Source: CAYRFQ01 sp964423615
GTDB lineage: Bacteria > Planctomycetota > Planctomycetia > Gemmatales > Gemmataceae
DNA length: 64,000 nucleotides
Reading direction: 5' to 3'
NCBI GenBank assembly: GCA_964423615.1
Contig: CAYRFQ010000007.1
Span: forward strand, 1 to 64,000
Made by a program: the position numbers and the translations under genes. The notes beneath the pieces were generated by a model, which saw only the letters and a program-made list of their open reading frames with translations, was not told the DNA's origin and searched no databases. The first letter of the stretch is position 1, and each line of letters opens with the position of its first letter. Shown here piece by piece: positions 54,641 to 63,349 of the stretch.

Positions 54641-54795
54641 TTCTCAACCTGTCTTGAACCACCTTGTATGGGATTGATTGGCAACATCGACGATCGATGC
54701 CGCCAAGTATCCTAACGCCATCGTTGGAATCGCACGAACGACGGTCGGCCTAGTCCGACGCGATTCGAAAGGTCATACGTCCGATCAGTCCAATG

Positions 54796-55653
54796 TCACA
54801 TCGGAAGGTGCACCGGGATTCGTTCGAGGACGCCGCCTTCGAACAAATCATAAAGCTCAAGCTCATCCATGTGAACATATCCGATATGACAGCCACACGT
54901 TTCGTTGGTGCACGGCCTTCGTTTCAAGATATCGGATAGATGGTCAGTGTAGAGGTTTCCGAGTGGTTGCTTGATGAAGTGGCAGCGTCGAACGGTGCCT
55001 TGGCCATCCACGGAAATGACTGTGTCGCCTGCTCGACACGCTTTTCCGAGGCTCTGGTGCCGTTGGTTGTTGATCGGAAAGTAAGGATCGATCGAAGTGA
55101 GCCACTCGATTTCTTCCGGCATGTAATAGTCTGGCTGGCGTTTGAAGGCGTTGACCCAGAGGTAAATGTGTTCCGGGAGTTCTCTTCGTAACGCAGCAAT
55201 CTCGGAGAAGTTCTCTTTCAAACCAACGACACCTACACTGAACCGACATCGTCGTTCGTCCAGTTCCCTGCACTTTTGCACGAACTTCCCGCGAGTCGTC
55301 TCCGTTGGATGATAAGTCGTCCAGAGTGCAAGTTTCTCCTTGTTGGCTTCTTCCACCCAATCCAACTGGCACGAGATGTTGGTCTGAATGACGGCGCGCT
55401 CGACGTGAGGTGTCTGAGTCAACTGCACGAGTGCTTGTTGATACCACTTGCGTATGAGTCCCTCACCCCACGGTGTAAACAACACCGAAATGGAGTGTTG
55501 ACGTTGTTGCTCTATCCATCTGACGAACCGTTCCAGAGCCGAACGATCGACCTGTAACTCTGCTCGGCTTTCCGAGCGTTTCGCAAAAGGACAGTACCAA
55601 CAGCCGTAATTGCAACTCGACAAGGGACCACGGTAGAGGATGCTCAAGTTCAT
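54796..55653 (-). CDS. Radical SAM protein, STM4011-like
   Basis: A 285-residue radical SAM protein. The cluster motif is C14-x3-C18-x2-C21 (SSCNYGCWYCPF), very close to the N-terminus. The C-terminal part (about 205-265) has a SPASM-like set of cysteines: KACRAGDTVISVDGQG, RRCHFIKQPLGNLY, and CTNETCGCH. Other segments such as VLFTPWGEGLIRKWYQ match the STM4011 group named after Salmonella. Reaction and substrate are unknown; an extra iron-sulfur cluster would fit peptide or protein modification. It is last in a three-gene unit; its ATG overlaps the previous stop (ATGA at 55650-55653). Confidence 0.85.
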   Translation of the reverse strand: MNLSILYRGPLSSCNYGCWYCPFAKRSESRAELQVDRSALERFVRWIEQQRQHSISVLFTPWGEGLIRKWYQQALVQLTQTPHVERAVIQTNISCQLDWVEEANKEKLALWTTYHPTETTRGKFVQKCRELDERRCRFSVGVVGLKENFSEIAALRRELPEHIYLWVNAFKRQPDYYMPEEIEWLTSIDPYFPINNQRHQSLGKACRAGDTVISVDGQGTVRRCHFIKQPLGNLYTDHLSDILKRRPCTNETCGCHIGYVHMDELELYDLFEGGVLERIPVHLPM

Positions 55654-56999
55654 CGGAGATCGTACTCCTGCATCAACCGGCGGACGGATTCAGAATACAG
55701 CCACGGACCGATTGTGTCGGACCGTTCGATCCCGAAGTCAGTGAGCCGAATGCGATCATTGTCAATAGTGGCAATCCCCAGTTGGTGCAGTTCTTGTAGT
55801 TCCGGGATGTCGGAGAAAACCTCCGTTCCAAATCTATTCCGGTAGGCCGCAAACGCCAGTCCTTCTTTTTGCAACACCGATTGAATGACAAAACGACGAT
55901 GTTGTTCTTCGAGAGAGAGCCGAATTCCATAGTCTGTCGCTGCGAAGGATTGTTCATCACGGGACAAATAATGCGAGAGGATTTCTTGAACGCCACGGGT
56001 ACCGACGGCGTATTCTCCCGAATAGTGGATGTTGGTTGTGTACGAACGGGCCCCGCAACCCAAACCGACCATTCCATCCGTTTGACAACAATAGACTGGG
56101 CCGTCGATCGTGGGAGCATCGGGAGAGCGAAACATCCGCATCGAAACTTGTTGGTAGCCGTATGATCGCAGACAATCGCGTCCCTCTCGATAGAGACCGA
56201 GACGCTCATCGTCCCACTCACGGCTCGACTTTCCGAGGGAGGTCAGCGGTCGGACGTAGAGGGGATAAAGATAGATTTCTTGCGGGCGATAAGAGAGCGC
56301 TTTGCGGAGGGAATCCAACCAAGTGTCGATGGATTGCCGCGGGAGTCCGTAGATGAGGTCAATGTTGAAGATCGGAAAATCCAACTCGCAAATCGTTTGC
56401 AGGGCGGTTTCCAGGACATTCTGTTTTTGAGGTCTGGCGACCAACGAAGTCTCGGATTCCAAGAAACTCTGTACACCGATGCTGATTCGATCGATTCCTT
56501 TGGCCTTCAACAACTGGAGCTTTTCGCGTTCGGCTGTCTCTGGAGACGTCTCCACCGACGTTGGGAGACTCTGGACGTTGGCCCCTACCCCGCTCTCGAT
56601 AATGTGGAAGACCCGTTGTAGCTCATTGATCGTCAGAAAAGTCGGAGTCCCACCGCCCAGAGCGATTCTCGCAAAGGAACACTCATCGAGGGCTGCTGCG
56701 ACGATACGGGCTTCGTCTTCGAGTGTCCGGAGGAACTGAGTCGAAAGGTGCTGCTTGGGTTTCGCTTGCGTGAACAAGTTGCAGAAACCACACCGCATTT
56801 CGCAGAAGGGAACGTGGACATAGAGAAACAAGGCGTCCTTGACCTCGGTTTCCCAGACCGATCTCAACAGCATTGGTTGATCGAAGGATCGATACGCCGA
56901 CTTGTGAGGGTAAGCATACGAATACCCTTGATATGGCGATTCATTCAATAGGTTCTCGAGAGTTCGATGCTGTTGTGCTTGGCCAAAAGAACTCGGCAT
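55650..56999 (-). CDS. HemN/HemW-like radical SAM protein, STM4012-like
   Basis: A 449-residue radical SAM protein of the coproporphyrinogen-oxidase-like superfamily. HVPFCEMRCGFCNLF carries the C-x3-C-x2-C cluster motif (about residues 65-79), IALGGGTPTFLTINEL follows, and IDRISIGVQSFLESE with NIDLIYGLPRQSIDTW complete the HemN-like core. A GLGCGARSYTT segment and a helical C-terminal domain end the protein. The YSYAYPHKSAYR segment near the start is typical of the STM4012 group. The start is uncertain: ATG 56999 overlaps the upstream gene by 59 bases, and TTG 56948, embedded in the upstream stop, is an alternative. It is unlikely to be a true heme-pathway enzyme. Confidence 0.83.
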   Translation of the reverse strand: MPSSFGQAQQHRTLENLLNESPYQGYSYAYPHKSAYRSFDQPMLLRSVWETEVKDALFLYVHVPFCEMRCGFCNLFTQAKPKQHLSTQFLRTLEDEARIVAAALDECSFARIALGGGTPTFLTINELQRVFHIIESGVGANVQSLPTSVETSPETAEREKLQLLKAKGIDRISIGVQSFLESETSLVARPQKQNVLETALQTICELDFPIFNIDLIYGLPRQSIDTWLDSLRKALSYRPQEIYLYPLYVRPLTSLGKSSREWDDERLGLYREGRDCLRSYGYQQVSMRMFRSPDAPTIDGPVYCCQTDGMVGLGCGARSYTTNIHYSGEYAVGTRGVQEILSHYLSRDEQSFAATDYGIRLSLEEQHRRFVIQSVLQKEGLAFAAYRNRFGTEVFSDIPELQELHQLGIATIDNDRIRLTDFGIERSDTIGPWLYSESVRRLMQEYDLR

Positions 57000-57774
57000 A
57001 GGGTACGGTCCATACAACAGGGTGATTAATTCGATGTCCGAAATAGCCGTCTTCACCATACGCAGTGCCATGATCTGAACAGAATATGCAGAACCACGGA
57101 TGAATCAGTGAAAGTGTATCGAACAACTTCGGAACATGTCGATCAACATACTCCAGGGCTGCGGCCTGTGTGGTCAGAGAATCCGGGCCTTCGTCTTGTA
57201 GATAATAGTAGTTGGGCTGGTGTAGGGCGGACACGTTGATGAATAGAAACACGAATTCATCGGATGGAACACGTTGGAGGAGTTCGGCTGCATGATCGAT
57301 TTGATGTTCGAAAGAGCGCGGATCCGTCACCCCAACTTTTCGATCCCAGTAAGACTCGGCAAAGTATCCGGGGAGGACTCGTCCCAGGGGAGTTAACTGG
57401 TTAAAGAAGCCCACTCCTCCAATGCAGATTGTCCGGTATCCAACGTTGGCCAGTCCGGTGATGATGTCTGGGGCGTCCATCACATACGTTCCCGAGCCAG
57501 TCGTTTCGCTGCCCGGAAACCTCAGGGCGAAGAGGCGGGTGTGCTTTTCGGCTTTGGCGGGAGTCGGCAAAAATCCGGCGAAAAACGCTTGGTGGGCGGC
57601 GTACGTGAAGTTGCCTGGTGTGTGTCGCTTTTCCCAGCCGGACGGTGGAAGGAGACGCTGAAAATTCGGTGTTCGGCTTTCTTCCCAACATTGGATGGCT
57701 ACGTCGTAACGGAGGGTGTCCAACGTCACGAAAAGGATGTGATGACTCCCAACAACTTGATTCATGTCGATCAT
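56941..57774 (-). CDS. Alkaline-phosphatase-superfamily hydrolase, STM4013-like
   Basis: A 277-residue protein of the sulfatase/alkaline-phosphatase fold without signal peptide. The first metal strand is HHILFVTLDTLRYDVA; the position of the sulfatase nucleophile reads NFTYAAHQAFFAGFLP, with Thr rather than Cys or Ser, so it should not need formylglycine. The late metal site is CSDHGTAYGEDGYFGHR, followed by HPVVWTVPYAEF, which closes the family. It probably cleaves a phosphate or related ester in the cytoplasm. It is the first gene of the three-gene unit and could start at ATG 57774 or ATG 57765. Confidence 0.83.
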   Translation of the reverse strand: MIDMNQVVGSHHILFVTLDTLRYDVAIQCWEESRTPNFQRLLPPSGWEKRHTPGNFTYAAHQAFFAGFLPTPAKAEKHTRLFALRFPGSETTGSGTYVMDAPDIITGLANVGYRTICIGGVGFFNQLTPLGRVLPGYFAESYWDRKVGVTDPRSFEHQIDHAAELLQRVPSDEFVFLFINVSALHQPNYYYLQDEGPDSLTTQAAALEYVDRHVPKLFDTLSLIHPWFCIFCSDHGTAYGEDGYFGHRINHPVVWTVPYAEFFWPSTTASNSREPIE

Positions 57775-57925
57775 GAGACGCTAGAGCTCGGATGGTTTTG
57801 GAAACGGGTCTCTGGCTGGCTTTGGAGGAGGCCTTGTTCTTGGGGCCAGGCGATTCAACAAATCTATCCGGTGTTCCTTCGGTCGTGTTCCGAGCGACCT
57901 TGACCGGTTGAGACGAGCGCGGGTC

Positions 57926-58678
57926 TCACTCTACAATCTTTTTGGCAACTTTCTGGAGTTCTTTGGTCAACGGGTGATGTGGATAGTGTTCGCAGAACAA
58001 ACCCGCGCTCCCGAGTTCCATCATTTCGGTGGACAACGGGAAGATTCCGGCCACGGGGACTCGGAACGATTCTTCGACTTTATCCTGGAGGGACACAACG
58101 TCGAGTGTCGGTAACGCCTTGTTGACGACCAAGAGCATTTTGGGGACGTTGAGTTTGCGAGCGACCTCGACGGTGACGGCCGTTCCCTGAAAATCTTGTT
58201 GGTCGGGGCGCAGGATCAGCACCAGGATGTCGGAGACGGCGAGGGAGAGGAGGGTTTCTTCGTTGAGCCCCGGATGGGTGTCGATGAACAAGAAGTCGAG
58301 TTGGAGGGCTTCGAGCAATGTCTCGAAGCCGTCGTTGAGCAAACCGACGTCGTATCCTTCACGAAGGACGCGGGTGATCTCACCGGTTTTCACACTGCTT
58401 GGGACGAGAAAGATCTCTCCACCAGGGGCATTCCCTGGCGGGCGGAGACTGTACGCGGTTTCCTCGATGCCGCAACGACCCCAAAGATAATCGTTTAGGG
58501 TACGATTGATGGTCTTGTCGTTGAGGCCGAAGATGACGTGGATTCCAGGTGACTGGATGTCCGTATCTATGATCCCCACGCGTTTCCCCATTGCGGCGAT
58601 GGTGGCCACCAGATTCGCGGTCGTGTTCGATTTCCCCGTGCCTCCTCGATAGGAATGTACCGAGACGATGCTGGACAT
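57926..58678 (-). CDS. ParA/MinD-type ATPase with RGGTGKS P-loop
   Basis: A 250-residue deviant-Walker ATPase. The P-loop is SYRGGTGKSNTTANL (about residues 9-23), with Arg in place of the signature Lys of ParA and MinD (KGGxGKS/T). DTDIQSPGIHVIFGL is the A'-motif region, LDFLFIDTHPGLNEE is Walker B, and LVVNKALP the base-recognition strand. There is no amphipathic membrane tail like that of MinD. A subgroup with RGGTGKSN loops exists in cyanobacteria, actinobacteria and planctomycetes, often beside two-component genes; that holds here, as the gene follows the HisKA-REC gene by 89 bases. Likely a switch or positioning ATPase in signalling. Confidence 0.85.
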   Translation of the reverse strand: MSSIVSVHSYRGGTGKSNTTANLVATIAAMGKRVGIIDTDIQSPGIHVIFGLNDKTINRTLNDYLWGRCGIEETAYSLRPPGNAPGGEIFLVPSSVKTGEITRVLREGYDVGLLNDGFETLLEALQLDFLFIDTHPGLNEETLLSLAVSDILVLILRPDQQDFQGTAVTVEVARKLNVPKMLLVVNKALPTLDVVSLQDKVEESFRVPVAGIFPLSTEMMELGSAGLFCEHYPHHPLTKELQKVAKKIVE

Positions 58679-58767
58679 ACCCTCGTATCCTTGTCCCTGG
58701 GTTCCATGCTTTCGTGAAATTGGCGTTCAGCAGCTTATCAATGGCAGATGGCCGCGTCGCAAGTGCT

Positions 58768-60036
58768 CTACCTTCGGTTACGCCGTCGGCGTGCGCTTTC
58801 CCCTTGGTCACGGATTTTCCCAAAGAAATCCGTATTGGTGATGTCATCGACCTCTTGTTGCTTCCGCACTTGATCGATCTCAACACGGAGTTCGTGAATT
58901 TGCAACTGCAACCTTTGTTCGCGAATTTGGACTTCTCTGGCCATGCTCAAAAACATACGGGCGAGTTGCCCGAGGGCATCGTCGCGTCCAGCGACGGGTT
59001 CGAGGTTTTGACTTTCGAACAGGCCGGCTTCGATATCGGCGGCCGCCTTGGTGACGATGGCCACGTTGTGAAGATAATCGAGTTCTTTGTCGCGAAGGTG
59101 TTTTTGCTCCAGGCAGGCATCGACTCGGGCTTTGAGTAACACGGGATCGAACGGTTTGGGCAAGTAGTCCTCGGCTCCCATTTCGATGCACCTCACGACT
59201 CCCTCGATGTCATCGACGGCCGAAATCATGATGACGGGAATGTGAATGAGATCGGGGTCCGCTTTCATCTGTCGCAGTACGGTGAATCCATCAACGTGCG
59301 GCATGAGAACGTCTAACAACACCAAATCGAAGGCCTTAGCTTTGAGTCGTTCGAGAGCATCGTGCCCGTTGTCAGCCATTTCGAAGGTGTGGTGTTGTTT
59401 GCGAAGGAGTCGAGCCAACATGTCGCGGTTGGGCTCGTTGTCGTCGACTATCAAAATGTGGCCGGCGATGGGCTGAGGAGAACTGGCGGCTTTTCGGGCC
59501 GCCAGTTCCTTCTCCCGCATGATCATTTCGGAGGCCCTTGGCGAAGAAGCTGGAGTGGGCGGAGCTATTTCGGCGGTTGGAGAGGGAACTGACACCGCGG
59601 GTAGTGTGTTCTCCGAGAATGGCGAGGCAATCAGCGTACGCAACTTCGAGGTTGCTTTGCGAATTTTTTGTAAGTCCCCCAAGAACTCCTCGGGTAGGGA
59701 ACTTCGGTTTAAGGCCAGTGCCAACTGATTCATCACGGCCTGGGACGTGGGCATCAACTTTTCGCGAATGCAATCAGCGAAACCGGGTGCGTCGTCGAGC
59801 CATTGTGGTCCTAGGACGCGATCATTCAAGACTTGTCCGACGAGTCGATTGAGTTGGTGGCCGAGTGAATGGATTTCTTTGAGGAGGGGGATCAGATCGG
59901 CCTCGGGAGTCCCTTCGGCTTCCTCGGCGAGCATTTCGCTGTAGTTGACGATGGCGTTGATCGGTGTCCGTAAATCGTGCCGTAGTTGGGCTATGTGCAA
60001 AGGGATTTTGGTATTGTTTTCCGGAGCCGTATCCAT
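58768..60036 (-). CDS. HisKA-REC regulator lacking an ATPase domain
   Basis: A 422-residue cytoplasmic signalling protein. Residues about 14-75 are a histidine-kinase dimerisation helix pair with the phospho-acceptor motif RHDLRTPINAIVNYSEML (His20). A Pro/Ala/Ser linker follows (about 145-195), then a receiver domain (about 192-310: HILIVDDNEPNRDML, DLVLLDVLMPH, IMISAVDD, YLPKPFD). A long coiled coil ends the protein (EQRLQLQIHELRVEIDQ, DDITNTDFFGKI). No HATPase domain is present, so it cannot autophosphorylate and may instead be a phospho-relay adaptor. It is encoded two bases after the response regulator stop and before the RGGTGKS ATPase. Confidence 0.88.
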   Translation of the reverse strand: MDTAPENNTKIPLHIAQLRHDLRTPINAIVNYSEMLAEEAEGTPEADLIPLLKEIHSLGHQLNRLVGQVLNDRVLGPQWLDDAPGFADCIREKLMPTSQAVMNQLALALNRSSLPEEFLGDLQKIRKATSKLRTLIASPFSENTLPAVSVPSPTAEIAPPTPASSPRASEMIMREKELAARKAASSPQPIAGHILIVDDNEPNRDMLARLLRKQHHTFEMADNGHDALERLKAKAFDLVLLDVLMPHVDGFTVLRQMKADPDLIHIPVIMISAVDDIEGVVRCIEMGAEDYLPKPFDPVLLKARVDACLEQKHLRDKELDYLHNVAIVTKAAADIEAGLFESQNLEPVAGRDDALGQLARMFLSMAREVQIREQRLQLQIHELRVEIDQVRKQQEVDDITNTDFFGKIRDQGESARRRRNRR

Positions 60037-60038
60037 GA

Positions 60039-60413
60039 TCAGGACGTCCGTTTCTGCAAGAGTGACTGTATTTTCTCAAGGAGGCGAGGAAAGTCGATGG
60101 GTTTGGTGTCGTAATCATCGCACCCCGATTCGATAGCTTTTTCACGATCGCCGGCCATGGCGTGAGCGGTCAGGGCAATGACGGGAATTTCCTCGGTGTT
60201 CGCGTTGGCCTTTAACCGGCGGGTTGCTTCCCAACCATCGATGATCGGGAGACTCATGTCCATCAAAATCAAGTCCGGGGCATGAGTTTCTACCAGATCG
60301 AGGCCTTGCTGGCCGTCCTCGGCGATGACGACTTCGTAGCCTTTTTTCCGGAGTCGTCGGGAAAGCATGTCCCGATTCAACTCGTTGTCCTCGACTAATA
60401 AAATTTTTTCCAT
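60039..60413 (-). CDS. Single-domain response regulator (CheY-like)
   Basis: A 124-residue receiver-only protein starting at ATG 60413 (MEKILLVEDNELNRDML). The phospho-acceptor Asp is Asp52 in DLILMDMSLP. Thr in IALTAHAM and the conserved Lys in DYDTKPIDFP complete the active site. With no output domain it must act by binding a partner, most likely the HisKA-REC protein encoded next. Its stop is two bases before that gene's start, so the two are cotranscribed. Confidence 0.93.
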   Translation of the reverse strand: MEKILLVEDNELNRDMLSRRLRKKGYEVVIAEDGQQGLDLVETHAPDLILMDMSLPIIDGWEATRRLKANANTEEIPVIALTAHAMAGDREKAIESGCDDYDTKPIDFPRLLEKIQSLLQKRTS

Positions 60414-60717
60414 GAACCTGGTCCTTATTGCCAGCTTATTGAGGACTCGACGGTTATTGAACCCAAGAACGAGGCACACGGTGGCGGTCGGAGATAGAGG
60501 TGTCGTGCTTGTTCTAGTTCTTTGGAGCCGTTACCGTTCGTGTTGGATAGAGTTCGCCATTCCCTGAACACCGACGCCCCAAGACATTCCCTCCTTCGCT
60601 CGAGTCAGGCCTCAACCGTTGCGTTTGCGGCTTCGCTCGAATCTGGGTTTCTCCACGCAAGCGAGAGACAGGACTTTGAAAACGAAAAACCGTTAGCCAA
60701 TTCAAGCGGTAACCACC
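60414..60717. other. Intergenic region, 304 bases
   Basis: Gap between the pseudokinase-SUMF1 stop and the response regulator start, both minus strand. It likely holds the promoter of the signalling operon, but no element was defined. Confidence 0.45.
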
Positions 60718-63138
60718 CTATGCTCGTCCGATTTCCAAAACGACGCGGAATCCGGTTGTGTTGTCTTTCAAGTGCGGAGCTAGGCCGTTGCGATAGCCCG
60801 AGCGGCAAGTGGTGCCTTGATTCCGCCATGAACCCCCTCGGATCACACGGTACTTCCCGTCGTGGGGCCCTTTGGGGTCTCTCTTGGGGCTCACTGAATA
60901 ATACGTTGCGTCGAGCCAATCGGCACACCATTCCCACACGTTTCCGTGAACATCGTGGAAACCAAAGTGGTTGGGTGGATAACGCATGACGGCGGAAGTT
61001 TTCTGCAAAACGATCCCTTGGCTCTCTTCCCCGTAAGGAAAGTTCCCATCGAAATTCGCTTGGTCGGAGGTCAATACCTCGCCGTAACAAAATGGTGTCG
61101 AGGTTCCGGCCCGACAAGCGTACTCCCATTCGGCTTCGGTTGGGAGTCGGTATAGCCGTCCCTCCTCTTGCTCTTCAGGCAAGTTCGAGAGCCGTCGACA
61201 AAACTCAACCGCGTTCGCCCAAGTCACATTTTCGACCGGGTGGTTGAGGTCTCCCCCATTGTCCGGATTGTGGTAGGCTGGATTCCGGTCCATGACCCGC
61301 AGATACTGTTGTTGGGTGACGGGAGTGATGGCGAGGTAAAAATCTTGCGTCAGGCTGACGAGGTGTTGGGGCATCTCCTTTTCTCGAATACCGGCTTCTT
61401 CTGGTGTGGTTCCCATCAGAAACTCGCCTGCGGGAACGAGCACGAACTTCATCTCGACGCTGTTGGACAAAGACTTGGCAGCTTCGGGCGTCTCTGTGGC
61501 GAGTTTATCGAACAGTTGATCCACGGCGGCCCTACGTTGTCTCGTCCGCGTCTTCTTTCGAAGTGCCAGCGTGGGCGGTCCATCGGGAGACGTTTCCTGG
61601 GTCAACGACTCGGAGGCATCGGTGTCTTGTGGTGCTTGTGTTGGCTGCTGCAAGCCCTCGTCAACGAGCCCTTCCTCGGTTGGCTTGTTTGGAGTTACTG
61701 GCTTTGGTTCGGTGGGGTTCGCAGGAACGGCAGGACTTCCGAGATCGGGAGAGTTCGGAGACGCGGTGGGTTGGTCGCTGTTGCCTTGGAGGAGGTTCGT
61801 CATTCGGGCGTACAACTCGCTTCCGTTGGCCGGGCGGTAGGAGGGATCATCCTCGAAGCAACTTTCCAGAAGTTCGACGAGTTCTTGAGAGAGACCTCGC
61901 TGGATGAGTCTTTTTCGCCATTGAGAGCCGCCGGGGCGTTGGGATTGAAGACTCCCGGTGAGCATCTGATACCACATCACACCGATGGCGTAGACATCGA
62001 TGCGTGGTTGTGCCGGCTCTTCGCGAAGTTGTTCCGGAGCGGCGTACAACATCGGATCGACGTCTACGTTATCGACTGGCGGTGTGACTCTGGGTCCGCC
62101 GATAGGCCCGACAGTAGACACCGAGGTTCTTCGGGTCATCAGGACTTCCAAGGGGATGATGGCCCCCAAGCCCGTATTCAGGATTTTGCATTCCCACTGG
62201 AGGTTTTGCGACGACTTGTCGGAGCCAAAATCATCGTGAATCCTACCACTCGCCGCTTCTCGTAAAAGGATGGCATCGGGTCGCAAGGCCTGGTGAACGA
62301 TCGGCGGTTCGAGTTCATGAAGGTGTCCAACGGCCTTGGCGATTTGGCCGACCAACGCCGTGACGAGATCAGGATTCGGTGGGTTTTCGGGGGTCCACTG
62401 GTGAAACGCACTCGAGAGAGACGTCCCAGGGAAGAATTCATATTCCAGGCAAGGTGGATCAGCGAGGAGATGGAGCCCATGCAGTTTGAGGATCGTTGGC
62501 TCGTGTATTGTTTCTAACACTTGATCCAAAATGAGACCGGTGTGCGAATCTCGGGGCCGAAAGAGTTGCTCCTTGATCGAGGGATGCAGGAAAAAATGCA
62601 GGAATCTGGATTTGGTCGGAACCATGGGCCTTTGGGCTTTCCATAGTTCTCCGATGGATGAGCGATCATACAGTTCGACAAGTTCCCAATCTCCGATGTC
62701 CCAGGGGCGGTCATCGGGGAGGTACCAAGGCATTTGTTGAGGGAGGAGATGAGCCAGCAGACTGATTGGATTTTTCATGGCCCAGCCAGGAGGTACGGTC
62801 GTACCAGTGGGATCGGCGGGACGACGAAATGCTCGCCGGATGGCACCTGGTAGGTGTGCTAAATACGCTGTCAGGACCTGGGTGGCTGCGTTCGAGGCTC
62901 CGGATTCTGCAGTGAGAGTTTGTTGAACGAGGTCATCGAGGCTTTCATTGTCGAGGCGTGCCAGGGTTTCCAAATCGACCAACATTTCGGGTTCGGTGGA
63001 CTGCTCACTCCACTCTACCCAGATGCGTTCGATGACGTCTGGATTGATGTCCACAGCAACATCGTCGAGGACGCTGCTATCGACCGTACTCAACACTGAT
63101 TTGGCAATCAGTTGTAGGAGCAGTGGGGGACGTTGCAT
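60718..63138 (-). CDS. Pseudokinase fused to a SUMF1/FGE-like domain
   Basis: An 806-residue cytoplasmic protein. After a helical N-terminal region (1-140) comes a protein-kinase-like fold (about 150-440). The catalytic loop HRDLKPxN reads HQALRPDAIL (residues 282-291), so the catalytic Asp is Ala; the nucleotide-binding Lys strand reads RFLHFFLHP, and no DFG is seen (CKILNTGLGAI). Hence a pseudokinase. A Pro/Thr/Glu-rich linker (about 455-530) leads to a SUMF1/FGE-fold domain (about 560-806: KFVLVPAGEFLMGT, LPTEAEWEYACRAGT, HGNVWEWCADW, RVIRGGSWRNQ). The paired active-site Cys of true formylglycine-generating enzymes is not visible, so sulfatase maturation is unlikely. Probably a sensing or protein-binding platform. 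Confidence 0.9.
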   Translation of the reverse strand: MQRPPLLLQLIAKSVLSTVDSSVLDDVAVDINPDVIERIWVEWSEQSTEPEMLVDLETLARLDNESLDDLVQQTLTAESGASNAATQVLTAYLAHLPGAIRRAFRRPADPTGTTVPPGWAMKNPISLLAHLLPQQMPWYLPDDRPWDIGDWELVELYDRSSIGELWKAQRPMVPTKSRFLHFFLHPSIKEQLFRPRDSHTGLILDQVLETIHEPTILKLHGLHLLADPPCLEYEFFPGTSLSSAFHQWTPENPPNPDLVTALVGQIAKAVGHLHELEPPIVHQALRPDAILLREAASGRIHDDFGSDKSSQNLQWECKILNTGLGAIIPLEVLMTRRTSVSTVGPIGGPRVTPPVDNVDVDPMLYAAPEQLREEPAQPRIDVYAIGVMWYQMLTGSLQSQRPGGSQWRKRLIQRGLSQELVELLESCFEDDPSYRPANGSELYARMTNLLQGNSDQPTASPNSPDLGSPAVPANPTEPKPVTPNKPTEEGLVDEGLQQPTQAPQDTDASESLTQETSPDGPPTLALRKKTRTRQRRAAVDQLFDKLATETPEAAKSLSNSVEMKFVLVPAGEFLMGTTPEEAGIREKEMPQHLVSLTQDFYLAITPVTQQQYLRVMDRNPAYHNPDNGGDLNHPVENVTWANAVEFCRRLSNLPEEQEEGRLYRLPTEAEWEYACRAGTSTPFCYGEVLTSDQANFDGNFPYGEESQGIVLQKTSAVMRYPPNHFGFHDVHGNVWEWCADWLDATYYSVSPKRDPKGPHDGKYRVIRGGSWRNQGTTCRSGYRNGLAPHLKDNTTGFRVVLEIGRA

Positions 63139-63349
63139 GATTTTTTGGCCGGTTGAGTCGACAAGAGCGCGGTTTCCTTTCGATATACTATATCCGTCGT
63201 GGTAGACCTTGTCACGAGGACTGCAATTCCGACAGGTCTAATTTCCAAATTCCTCGATCGCGAGCGTGGCTTGGGTGTCCTCGAAGACGCTGGCAGCCGT
63301 CGGCCGCGATGGAATTCCAACTCCTGCCAGTAAGAGTAGAATTGTAGAT

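Noticed and set aside
55650..56999. HemN-like gene as oxygen-independent coproporphyrinogen oxidase
   Set aside because: Its start and context match the STM4012 group, and no heme genes are nearby; a HemN-like core alone is not evidence for that reaction.
60718..61500. SUMF1 domain as a formylglycine-generating enzyme for the sulfatase at 52.4-54.6 kb
   Set aside because: The region after RGGSW lacks the two active-site Cys of aerobic formylglycine-generating enzymes, and the protein is predicted to be cytoplasmic.
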